Assembly (NCBI RefSeq): GCF_003014735.1
Contig: NZ_PYAX01000013.1
Span: 1-64,000 of the forward strand
Length of the DNA stretch: 64,000 bases
Reading direction: 5' to 3'
Origin: Saccharothrix carnea
Lineage (GTDB): Bacteria > Actinomycetota > Actinomycetes > Mycobacteriales > Pseudonocardiaceae
Positions 51,945-60,566 of this stretch are shown one piece after another. The stretch's first letter is position 1. Every line of letters starts with the position of its first letter. A program made the position numbers and the translations under genes. The notes beneath the pieces are model-generated. The model worked only from the letters and a program-made list of their open reading frames with translations, searched no databases and had not been told where the DNA came from.

Positions 51945-52937
51945 ATGGCCCAGGCTGTGGAACTGACCGTCGGCGATCGCGTGGTGCGGGTGTCCAACCC
52001 GGGCAAGCTCTACTTCCCCGAACGCGGGATCACCAAGATCCAGGTGGTCGAGTACTACGTGGCCGTCGCCGAACCGCTGCTGCGGGTGCTGCGCGATCGG
52101 CCCACCACGTTGAAGCGGTACGTCGACGGGGTGACGGGGGAGGCGTTCTACCAGAAGCGGTTGCCCAAGGGCGCGCCCGAGTGGGTCGAGACGGCGCGCA
52201 TCAAGTTCCCGTCCGGCCGTCCCGCGGACGAGGTGTGCCCGACCGAGCCCGCCGTGCTGGCGTGGGCGGCGAACCTGGGCACGTTCGACTTCCACCCGTG
52301 GCCCGTGCGCCGGGCGGACACCGACCGGCCCGACGAGCTGCGCGTCGACCTCGACCCGCAGCCGGGCACCGACTTCCGGAACGCGGTCGAGGTCGCCATG
52401 GTGCTGCGCGAGGTGCTGGACGAGCTGGGGCTCACGGGGTACCCGAAGACGTCCGGCGGCCGCGGCATCCACGTGGCCGTGCGCATCCGGCCCGAGTGGG
52501 ACTTCGTGGACGTGCGGCACGCCGTGATCGCGTTGGCCCGCGAGGTGGAACGGCGCGTGCCGGACAAGGCGACCACGTCGTGGTGGAAGGAAGAACGCGG
52601 CGAACGGGTCTTCCTGGACTTCAACCAGGCCGCCCGGGACCGCACCATCGCCTCCGCCTGGTCGGTCCGCGGCACCCCGCGCGCCACCGTGTCGACCCCG
52701 GTGACGTGGGACTGCCTGTCCACTGTGGACCCGGACGACTTCGACGTGCTCACCGTGCCGGGGTACCTGGCGGACAACGGCGACCCGCACGCGTCCCTGG
52801 ACGACGAGGCGTTCGGCATCGAGCGCCTGCTGGAGTGGTACGAATCCGATGACAGGGGCGAGATGCCGTACCCACCGGACTACCCGAAAATGCCCGGCGA
52901 ACCACCGCGCGTCCAGCCGTCGCGGAAGCGGAACTAG
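51945..52937 (+). CDS. stand-alone LigD-type polymerase domain
   Basis: A 330-residue protein of the archaeo-eukaryotic primase superfamily, the polymerase (PolDom) module of bacterial non-homologous end-joining ligase D. Landmarks: VSNPGKLYFPERGITKIQVV, YQKRLPKGAPEWV, the catalytic DELRVDLDPQPG with two aspartates, TSGGRGIHVAVRI and FLDFNQAARDRTIASAWSVR. It lacks ligase and nuclease domains, and no Ku gene is adjacent. It would fill or extend ends with ribonucleotides during double-strand break repair. It begins at ATG 51945. Confidence 0.92.
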   Translation: MAQAVELTVGDRVVRVSNPGKLYFPERGITKIQVVEYYVAVAEPLLRVLRDRPTTLKRYVDGVTGEAFYQKRLPKGAPEWVETARIKFPSGRPADEVCPTEPAVLAWAANLGTFDFHPWPVRRADTDRPDELRVDLDPQPGTDFRNAVEVAMVLREVLDELGLTGYPKTSGGRGIHVAVRIRPEWDFVDVRHAVIALAREVERRVPDKATTSWWKEERGERVFLDFNQAARDRTIASAWSVRGTPRATVSTPVTWDCLSTVDPDDFDVLTVPGYLADNGDPHASLDDEAFGIERLLEWYESDDRGEMPYPPDYPKMPGEPPRVQPSRKRN

Positions 52938-53582
52938 GAGACGCGCGGACCGCGGACGACGGGGTGGGGCGGAACGACGAACGACGGCTCGCCGATGATG
53001 CCGACATGACCGGAGACCGCCCCGAGCCGTTACCCCGCTCCAGCCGACCCGCTCCCGCGAGCGGGAAGTCCCGGCCGCCGTTGCCGGCGGTGCGTCGTTC
53101 GCCGGGGGAAGCCGGTTCGAGGAAGCTGTGACCGGCCACCGAGCGTCGAGTTTCGCGTCGTGGCCCGCGGGGTGGTGGCCTGCCGACGAACACGGCCCCA
53201 TCGACGGCCGTGCGGGCACCTGGCACCGGATTGTCCACGTCAAGGTGGTCGTCTCGAACGGCCGACGAGAGGCGCCGATCAGCTCTGCCTGACGTCGGTG
53301 CCGGCCCGCTTCGACACCACGGCGCACGCGCCGGTGAAGCCGATCAGAGGCCGGGCGTCCGGGGTTCGTAGTCTGCTCCGGTGGGCGAGGTGGTCTGATC
53401 GGGTCATCCGTCCGAGTGGTGTTCGGTGGGCCAGAGGGGCGGGGTCGGGGGCGGTTGGCTCTGTGGCTGCGCAGGTCACGGCGTCAGGCTGGGTGGCGGC
53501 GGCGCCACAGGTGAGCACCGCTGGTCCTCGCGTCACGGACGGGGGATCGCGTGGTCCGGAGGGGCGGGAGGATGGTGGCCGC
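52938..53582. other. 645-base stretch without a supported gene
   Basis: Several open frames cross this stretch on both strands, but none has a good ribosome site together with plausible protein composition. A 41-codon frame at 53006-53131 (Pro/Arg/Ser-rich) is the nearest to a gene and is not convincing. No repeat or RNA gene is seen. Confidence 0.4.
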
Positions 53583-53738
53583 ATGAACGCTCGACGCATC
53601 GAGGTTGTCCTGCCCGCCGACGTGTCGGCTCGTGATTCCGCGGCCGTCGCCCATGCCATCGGGGCGGTGTTGGACGAGGCGGGGGTGGACGCGGAGGTCG
53701 AGCTCCAGGCCGAGGAGCCGGACGAAGACGGTCGATAA
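53583..53738 (+). CDS. small acidic hypothetical protein
   Basis: A 51-residue frame from ATG 53583. The N terminus RRIEVVLPADVSARDSAAVA looks like a beta strand and helix, and the end is very acidic (VELQAEEPDEDGR). GGGAGGATGG lies upstream at some distance. It is 40 bases before the kinase-like gene on the same strand. No family is recognised; the balanced amino-acid mix supports coding. Confidence 0.5.
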   Translation: MNARRIEVVLPADVSARDSAAVAHAIGAVLDEAGVDAEVELQAEEPDEDGR

Positions 53739-53778
53739 TAGGTCGCCCGCGCTGGGTGGACGATCTAGCCTGCCGGCC

Positions 53779-54666
53779 GTGAGCTTTCCGCCTGCGGTGA
53801 CCGAAGAGCAGTTCGAGGCGTTGGACGACGACGCGTTGCGGCCGGGGGTGGAGGCGTTGTTGGGGCACCTCGGGGTGTCCGGCCACGTGGAGCGGTTCGC
53901 GGACGGGTCGTTGCCCGTGTACGCGGTGGGGGACCGGCACGTGGTGAAGTTGTTCCCCGCGGTCCACCTGGACGAGGTCGCGACCGAGCGGGACGTGTTG
54001 GAGGCGGTGCAAGGGCGGTTGCCGGTGCCGACGCCCGAGCTGCACGCGGCGGGGGAGTTCGGTGGGTGGGGGTACGTCCTCATGGAACGGCTGCGTGGCG
54101 CCAGCCTGAAGGACGTGTGGCCGGGCCTTGACGCGGCGTCCCGGCGTGAGGTGTCACGGCAGGTGGGGGAAGCGTTGGCGGCCCTGCACGAGGTCACGCC
54201 GCCGCCGTTGGGGCCGGACGACTGGGCGGAGTTCGTGCGCACGCAGCGGAAGGGGTGCGTCGAACGGCAGCGCGGTCGTGAACTCGCCCCGCGCTGGCTG
54301 GAGCAGATCTCGGACTTCCTCGACTCCGTCGACCTCGGGCGACCCGAGTTGGTGCTGGCGCACACCGAGGTGATGAGCGCCCACCTCCTGGTCGAGGACG
54401 GCCGCCTCACCGGCCTGTTCGACTTCGAACCGGCCATGCGCGCCGCCCGCGAGTACGAGTTCGTCGCCACCGGCGTCTTCCTCACCCGCGGCGAACGCCA
54501 GGCCAACCGGGCGCTGCACGACGGCTACGGCCGCGCGGTCGACCCGCGGAAGGTGCTCGCCTACACGCTCCTGCACGTCTTCTCGAACCTCGCCTGGTAC
54601 CTGCGCGAGGTGCCGACGCGGGCCACCACGCTGGACGAGCTGGCCGACCACTGGTTCGGCGCCTGA
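53779..54666 (+). CDS. aminoglycoside phosphotransferase-family kinase
   Basis: A 295-residue kinase-like protein of the APH/choline-kinase fold. VYAVGDRHVVKLFP (ATP-lysine region, about 48-60), GYVLMERLRGASLKDVWP (hinge), LVLAHTEVMSAHLLVEDGRL and LFDFEPA. The catalytic loop has HTEVMSAH in place of the usual HGDxxxxN, and the magnesium site DFE in place of DFG/DFD, as in hygromycin-kinase-like members. It starts at GTG 53779. The substrate is unknown; resistance cannot be assumed, since most such chromosomal genes have other roles. Confidence 0.85.
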   Translation: MSFPPAVTEEQFEALDDDALRPGVEALLGHLGVSGHVERFADGSLPVYAVGDRHVVKLFPAVHLDEVATERDVLEAVQGRLPVPTPELHAAGEFGGWGYVLMERLRGASLKDVWPGLDAASRREVSRQVGEALAALHEVTPPPLGPDDWAEFVRTQRKGCVERQRGRELAPRWLEQISDFLDSVDLGRPELVLAHTEVMSAHLLVEDGRLTGLFDFEPAMRAAREYEFVATGVFLTRGERQANRALHDGYGRAVDPRKVLAYTLLHVFSNLAWYLREVPTRATTLDELADHWFGA

Positions 54667-54803
54667 GCCGCCTGAGCCGGGCCTGAGCCGCACCGAGCTG
54701 CCGGACCTTCGGCCAACCGGCTGTTTCCGACGACGCATCGGCCGCGATCCGACTGGTCCTCTCGTACCATGGACGCCAACGCCGAAGAGAGGGAGGCAAG
54801 CCG

Positions 54804-55001
54804 ATGACGCAGGCGTACGTGGTGCGGTTCGTCGGTGGCCCGCTCGACGGCCGGGTCGACTCGCACGCCAAGCCGCCCGAGGCCCCGAAGCAGACCGTGA
54901 CCCACGTCCACCTGCACGGCGGGCCGAAGATCGTGCACCACTACGACCTCCAGTACGCCGTCGAGTACGGCTGCGAGTACCGCCTCCGCGTCGAGGACTG
55001 A
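54804..55001 (+). CDS. small His-rich hypothetical protein
   Basis: A 65-residue frame from ATG 54804 with GAGGGAGG nine bases upstream. The text reads YVVRFVGGPLDGRVDSHAKP, then VTHVHLHGGPKIVHHYDLQY with five histidines in 15 residues, and a short YGCEYRLRVED end. The RFVGGPLDGR opening is seen in small actinobacterial proteins of unknown role. The His cluster could bind metal; that is a guess. Confidence 0.7.
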   Translation: MTQAYVVRFVGGPLDGRVDSHAKPPEAPKQTVTHVHLHGGPKIVHHYDLQYAVEYGCEYRLRVED

Positions 55002-55080
55002 CTCACCAGGGGCTCTTAACAGAGTCAGAAGCGGCCAACCGTAGACACACGCCTTACCTGCGGTTTACCGTTTGGCTTGC

Positions 55081-55096
55081 GTGAGAGCGCTCTCAC
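55081..55096. promoter_or_regulatory. LacI-type operator upstream of GH81 gene
   Basis: GTGAGAGCGCTCTCAC is a perfect 16-bp palindrome, 29 bases before the glucanase start. It has the AGCGCT core of LacI-family operators that control polysaccharide-degrading genes in actinomycetes (the CebR type is TGGGAGCGCTCCCA). No LacI gene is in the window, so the repressor acts in trans. Confidence 0.75.
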
Positions 55097-55125
55097 AGAG
55101 CTGTGAGTCCCTGCTGGAGGTCCCT

Positions 55126-57894
55126 GTGCGTTCAATCCGCCCCCACCTGGCGGCCCTGGTGGTCGCCGTGGCCGCGGCTGCCGCGATCCCGCTCGCCCTA
55201 CCCGGAACGGCCGATGCCGTCACGGTCGGCGCGGGCAGCTACGCCACCACCCGCCCCGCGGGCGCGGTCGGCCCGTCCGACTCCAACGGCGCACCCCTGA
55301 CGCCGAAGGTCACGTCCCGGATGGTCGGCCGCCCGGTCCCGACCAACGACTGGTGGTCGTCCCTGGCCTTCCAGCGCTACCCCGGGAACCCCTACTCCGA
55401 GAACATGTACGCCCACCCGCTGACGTTCCACGCGGCGGCGCAGGGCCTGGGCGTCGGCTACCCGACCAGTCCGAACATCACCCCGGACGGCCGGTTCTAC
55501 GAGTTCATGCACCGGGACGACCTGTTCGTCGGCGTGAGCGGCCTCAACGCGCCGCGCACGCAGGTCGACGGCTGGTCCGACTGGACGGTAAGTCCACTGT
55601 GGACAGATGGGGCGCGCACCCTGCGCACCACCATCGGCCACGGCTCCCCGTACGTGTACGCGGAGGCCAGCGGCGGCGCGGCGCGCGTCGGCTTCAACGG
55701 CGCCACCACGATCTGGAGCAACACCGGCACCACCCTCGGCGTCACGATCAACGGCCGCGACTACGCCCTGTTCTCGCCGAGCACCTGGAACGTCGTCGGC
55801 ACCGCGGAGGCCACCTCCAACGCGGCGTTCTTCTCGGTGGCCGTGCTGCCGAGCCGCGACGCGCTGGCGCTGTTCCAGCGCTACGCGTTCTCGTTCGTGA
55901 CCGACACCAAGGTCAACTGGACCTACAACTCGGCGAACGCCCAGCTCACGGCCACCTACACGGCCACGACCACGGCACGCCAGGGCACCCAGACCGGCAC
56001 CCTGCAGGCCCTCTACCGGCACCAGTGGCTCAACTCCACCGACGCCATGACCGCCTACCGCTACACCTCCCCGCGCGGTGAGATGCGGCTGCGCGAGGGC
56101 TCGTCGTTCACCACCCGCAGCACGTTCAACGGCGTCCTGCCCGCGCTCCCCCTGTCCCCGGCAGCCGACCAGAACCGCCTGCGCGCCGAGATCGACCAGG
56201 AGCTCAACGCCGCCGACCCGTGGAAGGGCGCGGGCGACACCTACTGGACCGGCAAGGCGTTGTGGCGCCTGGCGGCGCTGGCCCGGGTGGCCAACCAGAT
56301 CGGCTACACCGCCGGCCGCGACCGGCTGCTGGGCATGCTCCGCGACCGGCTCACCGACTGGCTCACCGCGACGCCCGGCGAAGCGGGCAACCACTTCGCC
56401 TACGACGCCACGTGGGGCACGCTGATCGGCTACAAGGCCTCCTACGGCACCGACGCCGAGCTGAACGACCACCACTTCCACTACGGCTACTACGTGCTGG
56501 CCGCGGCGATCCTCGCGCAGCACGACCCGGCGTGGGCGTCCGACTCCCGGTACGGCGGCATGGTCAAGCTGCTGGTCAAGGACGCCAACAACTACGACCG
56601 CGGCGAGACGCGCTTCCCGTTCCTGCGCAACTTCGACGCCTACGCGGGCCACGGCTGGGCGTCCGGCCACGCCGGTTTCGCGCACGGCAACAACGAGGAG
56701 TCGTCGTCCGAGGCGATGATGTTCGCCACCGCCGCGGTGCTGTTCGGCCAGGCGACCGGCGACACCGCGCTGCGCGACGCGGGCATCTACCTGCACACCA
56801 CGCAGGAGAGCACGATCGCCCAGTACTGGTTCGACAAGGACGACACGGTGTTCCCGGCGGCGTTCCAGCACGGCACGGTCGGCATGGTGTGGGGCGCGGG
56901 CGCCAGCTACAGCACGTGGTGGACGGCGAACCCGGAGGAGATCCACGGCATCAACATGCTGCCGATCACCGGCGGCTCGCTGTACCACGCCGACTACAAG
57001 GCCGACATCCTGCAGAACGTCAACGAGCTGCGCGCCAACAACGGCGGCACCGAGGTCGAGTGGAAGGACGTCATCACCCAGTTCCTGGCGATCGCCGACC
57101 CGGCGCAGGCACTGGCCAACTACGGCTCCGGCCTGCCGCCCGAGGACGGCGACTCGCGGGCGCACGCCTACCACTGGATCACGTCCCTGAACACCTACGG
57201 CACGCCCGACACGTCCGTCACCGCGAACGTGCCGACGCACGCCGTGCTGAGCAAGAACGGCGCCCGCACGTACGTCGCCTACAACCCCGGCACGACGACG
57301 GCGACGGTCACGTTCTCGGACGGGCAGACCCTCTCCGTGCCGGCGTCGTCCACCGCGTGGCGCGGTCCGGTGGGCAGCGGTACCGACTCCGGCACCGGCG
57401 GCGTGAACCCGACGACTACCACTACGACGACCACCACTACCACCACGACGACGACCACGACGACGACCGCTCCGCCGGTCAGCCGTGACGCCTTCGCCAC
57501 CATCCAGGCCGAGTCCTACGACCAGCACCAGGGCGTGTTCAAGGAGACGACCACCGACACCGGTGGCGGCCAGAACATCGCCGGCATCGCCAACGGCGAG
57601 TGGGCGCTGTTCCGGGGCGTCGACTTCGGCACCCGCACCGGGCGGCAGTTCATCGCCCGGGTCGCCAGCGGCGCGGCGGGTGGCGTGAGCGGCCTGGTCG
57701 AGGTCCGCGTCGGCAGCCCCACGGCGGCACCGCTGGGCAGCTTCGCCATCGCCAACACCGGCGGCTGGCAGAGCTGGCGCACCGTGCCCGCCAACATCAC
57801 CGGCCTGACCGGCAAGCACGACGTCTACCTCACCTTCACCAGCGGCCAGCCGGCCGACTTCGTCAACGTCAACTGGATCACGTTCGGCTCCTAG
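55126..57894 (+). CDS. secreted GH81 endo-1,3-beta-glucanase with CBM6
   Basis: A 922-residue secreted enzyme that cleaves beta-1,3-glucans of fungal walls or laminarin. Signal peptide (about 1-32), GH81 catalytic region (about 55-740) with PTNDWWSSLAFQRYPGNPYS and the catalytic HGNNEESSSEAMMF (Glu524/525/529), a run of about 19 threonines plus Pro as linker (about 762-785), and a C-terminal CBM6 (about 792-922, IQAESYDQHQGVF, NGEWALFRGVDF). GTG 55126 is chosen: GGAGG lies five bases before it, and the upstream in-frame TTG at 55072 would place the operator inside the gene. Confidence 0.93.
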   Translation: MRSIRPHLAALVVAVAAAAAIPLALPGTADAVTVGAGSYATTRPAGAVGPSDSNGAPLTPKVTSRMVGRPVPTNDWWSSLAFQRYPGNPYSENMYAHPLTFHAAAQGLGVGYPTSPNITPDGRFYEFMHRDDLFVGVSGLNAPRTQVDGWSDWTVSPLWTDGARTLRTTIGHGSPYVYAEASGGAARVGFNGATTIWSNTGTTLGVTINGRDYALFSPSTWNVVGTAEATSNAAFFSVAVLPSRDALALFQRYAFSFVTDTKVNWTYNSANAQLTATYTATTTARQGTQTGTLQALYRHQWLNSTDAMTAYRYTSPRGEMRLREGSSFTTRSTFNGVLPALPLSPAADQNRLRAEIDQELNAADPWKGAGDTYWTGKALWRLAALARVANQIGYTAGRDRLLGMLRDRLTDWLTATPGEAGNHFAYDATWGTLIGYKASYGTDAELNDHHFHYGYYVLAAAILAQHDPAWASDSRYGGMVKLLVKDANNYDRGETRFPFLRNFDAYAGHGWASGHAGFAHGNNEESSSEAMMFATAAVLFGQATGDTALRDAGIYLHTTQESTIAQYWFDKDDTVFPAAFQHGTVGMVWGAGASYSTWWTANPEEIHGINMLPITGGSLYHADYKADILQNVNELRANNGGTEVEWKDVITQFLAIADPAQALANYGSGLPPEDGDSRAHAYHWITSLNTYGTPDTSVTANVPTHAVLSKNGARTYVAYNPGTTTATVTFSDGQTLSVPASSTAWRGPVGSGTDSGTGGVNPTTTTTTTTTTTTTTTTTTTAPPVSRDAFATIQAESYDQHQGVFKETTTDTGGGQNIAGIANGEWALFRGVDFGTRTGRQFIARVASGAAGGVSGLVEVRVGSPTAAPLGSFAIANTGGWQSWRTVPANITGLTGKHDVYLTFTSGQPADFVNVNWITFGS

Positions 57895-57931
57895 ACCTGC
57901 CGCCGCATCCCGCTCCACCGGAGGAGATCGG

Positions 57932-58879
57932 ATGAACGCGAGATTGAGAGGTGTCATCGGCGCCGCGTCCGTCGCGCTGGCACTGGCCCTGATCGGGTCG
58001 GTGGTCGCATACCAGCCGGCGGGCGCGGGCCCCGCGCAGAACCACGCCGTGAACCACGACAACCACCCGGCCGCACCGGACGCGCACCAGGCCGCGGCCA
58101 TCGAGGGTCAAGCCGGCATCCAGGCCGCCTCGGAGTTCCGCGCCAACTGCCGCGCGAGCCACCGGTCCGGCAACGACCCGATCATCTACCCCAACCAGAC
58201 CGGCGTGTCGCACGTACACGAGTTCTTCGGCAACCGGTCGACCAACGCGTCGTCCACGTACACGTCGCTCAAGGCGGCGGGCACCACGTGCGACCCGGTG
58301 GTCGACCTGTCCGCCTACTGGGTGCCCACCCTCTACAAGAACGGGCAGCCGGTCGCGCCGGAGAGCGTCACCGTGTACTACCAGGGCATCCACGACATGC
58401 AACGCGCCGTCGCGCACCCGCCGAACATGAGGTACGTGGTCGGCAACGCCCGGGCGACCAGCCCGGACCAGAACCCGGCCGCGCGGTGGTCGTGCACCAC
58501 GCAGTCGCCGTCCAGCCGGGACTTCCTGAACTGCCCGGCGGGCACCAAGCTGGAGACCTACCTCGACTTCCCGACCTGCTGGAACGGCCGGGACCTCGAC
58601 AGCGCCAACCACAAGGACCACATCGTGTTCTGGGCGGGCTCGTGCCCGTCCACGCACCCCGTGGTCCTGCCCAGGATGGAGTTCCTGATCACCTACCCGG
58701 TCAACGGCGGCGGGCTGTCGCTGGGCGGGACGGTGAACGGGGTCAACGTCACCAACGCGCCGGGGTACACCTTCCACGGTGACTTCATCAACGCGTGGGA
58801 CCAGCCGGAACTCGAACGACGGGTGCGGAACTGCGTGAACGCGGGTCGCATCTGCGGCACCAACGGCAACCCGATCTAG
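57932..58879 (+). CDS. secreted DUF1996 protein
   Basis: A 315-residue secreted protein. Signal MNARLRGVIGAASVALALAL ending near residue 33, a His/Asn-rich linker, then the DUF1996 domain: EFRANCRASHRSGNDPIIYP, SHVHEFFGNRSTNASSTYTS, SAYWVPTLYKNGQPV, YYQGIHDMQ and the closing GDFINAWDQPELERRVRNCV. It has eight cysteines in the mature part. The family is shared with fungi and is often linked to polysaccharide-binding domains; its activity is unknown. It follows the GH81 gene by 37 bases with its own GGAGGA, so it is probably co-expressed. Confidence 0.9.
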   Translation: MNARLRGVIGAASVALALALIGSVVAYQPAGAGPAQNHAVNHDNHPAAPDAHQAAAIEGQAGIQAASEFRANCRASHRSGNDPIIYPNQTGVSHVHEFFGNRSTNASSTYTSLKAAGTTCDPVVDLSAYWVPTLYKNGQPVAPESVTVYYQGIHDMQRAVAHPPNMRYVVGNARATSPDQNPAARWSCTTQSPSSRDFLNCPAGTKLETYLDFPTCWNGRDLDSANHKDHIVFWAGSCPSTHPVVLPRMEFLITYPVNGGGLSLGGTVNGVNVTNAPGYTFHGDFINAWDQPELERRVRNCVNAGRICGTNGNPI

Positions 58880-58889
58880 GGCTGCGCGC

Positions 58890-58922
58890 GGGCGGCGGAG
58901 GCCTTCGGGCGCTCCGCCGCCC
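58890..58922 (+). terminator. terminator after the GH81-DUF1996 pair
   Basis: Perfect 10-bp repeat GGGCGGCGGA (58890-58899) with TCCGCCGCCC (58913-58922), followed by GTCCTTTG, ten bases after the DUF1996 stop. Confidence 0.8.
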
Positions 58923-58975
58923 GTCCTTTGTGGACTGTTGCACGCCGGTGCCCGCCGGGTGGCAGGATCTGCGGG

Positions 58976-59578
58976 ATGGAGCCCAAGGACCGCCTGCCCG
59001 TCACCCTCGCGGTACTCGTCGTGGTGGCGGTCGTGGTGTCCGCCATCCGGCCCAAGAGCTACCCCGCGTGGCTGCTGGAGGTCGCGCCGATCCTCATCGC
59101 GCTGCCCCTGCTGGCCTGGACCCGCCGCCGGTTCCCGCTGACCGCGCTCGCGTACTGGCTGATCTTCGGCCACGCCCTGGTGCTCGCGCTCGGCGCCCAC
59201 TACACGTACGCCGAGGTGCCGTTCGGCGACCTCTGGACCGACCGCAACCACTACGACCGGTTCGCCCACTTCGTGCAGGGTTTCGTGCCCGCGGTGCTGG
59301 TGCGGGAGATCTTGTTGCGGCGGACCCCGCTGCGGCCGGGGCGGTGGACGTTCTTCCTCGTGTCGGCCACGTGCCTGGCCGTGAGCGCGGGGTACGAGTT
59401 CGTGGAGTGGGCCGGTGCGGTGATCGGCGGCGAGGCGGCGACGGACTTCCTTGGCACGCAAGGGGATGTCTGGGACACGCACTGGGACATGCTCCTTGCG
59501 CTCGTGGGGTCGGTGGTCGCACAGTGGGCGCTCGGGCGTGCGCACGACCGGCAGCTCGCGGAATTGTCGGTGGCGTAG
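58976..59578 (+). CDS. DUF2238 (YjdF-like) membrane protein
   Basis: A 200-residue membrane protein with about five or six helices. The signature TYAEVPFGDLWTDRNHYDRF, then AHFVQGFVPAVLVREILLRR, YEFVEWAGAVIGGEAATDFL and GTQGDVWDTHWDMLLALVGS, is the DUF2238/YjdF family, whose function is unknown. Conserved acidic and His residues near helix ends suggest a membrane enzyme or transporter. It starts at ATG 58976 and is an independent unit after the terminator. Confidence 0.9.
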   Translation: MEPKDRLPVTLAVLVVVAVVVSAIRPKSYPAWLLEVAPILIALPLLAWTRRRFPLTALAYWLIFGHALVLALGAHYTYAEVPFGDLWTDRNHYDRFAHFVQGFVPAVLVREILLRRTPLRPGRWTFFLVSATCLAVSAGYEFVEWAGAVIGGEAATDFLGTQGDVWDTHWDMLLALVGSVVAQWALGRAHDRQLAELSVA

Positions 59579-59628
59579 GGCAAGCTGCACACGACGGATC
59601 TTGTGCAAGTCGTGGAGGTAGGTAGGCG

Positions 59629-60318
59629 ATGGCGAAGGCGAAGCAGAGCTCGTTGTCCCCGCAGGACATCGACCACCTGCGCGCGGAGTTGGCCGCGGGC
59701 CGTCCGCCCGCGGTCTGGTTCACCTCCGCCGCGGTGGGGGTGGAGGCCGGGCGTTCGGCGAAGGTGGTGGCGTTCAGCGAGCCCGCGGAGGGTGATTTCA
59801 TCCAGGTGCGGCCGACCGGGGAGAAGGACGACCTGTCGTTCTCACCGGCCGAGCTGACCGTGGAGAAACCGGCTCCGCGCAAACGCACCCCGGCTCCCGC
59901 TCCCGCCGCCGCTCCCGTGGCCCCCGCCCCGGTCGAGCACATCTACACGCCGGGGCCCGCACCGGCTCCTCCGAAGCCGAAGCCCGCACCCGCTCCTGCC
60001 ACTTCGGCTCCCGCTTCGGGTGAACGCAGGCCCGCCGCGCGCAAGCAGGCGAAGCCGGCCGAGGTGACGGTGACGTTGTCGTCGACCGCGGAGGGCGAGT
60101 GGACGGTCGACGTGCAGTGGGGTTCGAAGCGCACGCTGAGGGCCGCGCCGGTGGCCGCGTCGGCGGTGTCGCAGGCGGCGAAACTGCTGCCGGCGGAGGT
60201 CGACGAGGCGGTCGAGAGCGTGCTCAGCGCGGCCCGCGAGCGGCACTTGGCGCGGGTCGAGCAGTTGCGGGCGGAGCTGGAGGCGGCTCAGCGGGCGTTG
60301 GCCGAACTGACGGGCTGA
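59629..60318 (+). CDS. DUF6319 family protein
   Basis: A 229-residue soluble protein. The N-terminal domain (about 8-75, LSPQDIDHLRAELAAGRPPA, VWFTSAAVGVEAGRSAKVVA) is joined by a Pro/Ala/Lys-rich linker (about 80-140) to a second domain (about 145-228, VTVTLSSTAEGEWTVDVQWG) ending in a coiled coil (HLARVEQLRAELEAAQRALA). This is the actinobacterial DUF6319 pattern, and its function is unknown. It starts at ATG 59629 after GGAGG. Confidence 0.85.
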   Translation: MAKAKQSSLSPQDIDHLRAELAAGRPPAVWFTSAAVGVEAGRSAKVVAFSEPAEGDFIQVRPTGEKDDLSFSPAELTVEKPAPRKRTPAPAPAAAPVAPAPVEHIYTPGPAPAPPKPKPAPAPATSAPASGERRPAARKQAKPAEVTVTLSSTAEGEWTVDVQWGSKRTLRAAPVAASAVSQAAKLLPAEVDEAVESVLSAARERHLARVEQLRAELEAAQRALAELTG

Positions 60319-60464
60319 CCTGGCGCGAACACGTATTGCAACATCCTGATGATTGCCGTTCCGCGATCGGGTGAGGGTACTTCCCCTGGCCGGCGGTAGG
60401 GGCGGACGGTGGGGTCGAAATACCTTCGGTCGCACGAAGTCCCTCGACGCCGCGGAGGCACAAG

Positions 60465-60566
60465 ATGGTTGTTGAGAACACGACGGCTGAGCAAGCGCAG
60501 CTCGGCAGCTGCGGCTGCTGCACCGGATGCACCGGCCCGGGCTGCGGGTGTTGCTCCAGCTGCTGA
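60465..60566 (+). CDS. 33-residue peptide with eight cysteines
   Basis: A short frame from ATG 60465 to TGA 60564-60566, with GGAGG six bases before the ATG. Residues 1-14 are a polar, acidic leader-like part with no Cys (MVVENTTAEQ...). Residues 15-33 read SCGCCTGCTGPGCGCCSSC, with eight Cys and only Ser, Gly, Thr and Pro otherwise. This could be a ribosomal peptide precursor or a metallothionein-like metal-binding peptide. It is not a normal product of random GC-rich DNA. No modification enzyme is adjacent; the DUF692 enzyme lies 19 kb away. Confidence 0.65.
   Translation: MVVENTTAEQAQLGSCGCCTGCTGPGCGCCSSC

Noticed and set aside
53006-53131. 41-codon frame in the empty stretch before the small acidic protein
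   Set aside because: Pro/Arg/Ser-rich, no ribosome site and no conservation evidence available.
53160-53738. 192-codon frame extending upstream of the small acidic protein
   Set aside because: The upstream part is Arg/Gly/Trp-rich and unlike a protein. The ATG at 53583 starts the part with plausible composition.
57409-57470. ACC/ACG/ACT run considered as a microsatellite outside genes
   Set aside because: It lies in frame inside the GH81 gene and encodes the threonine linker between catalytic and CBM6 domains.
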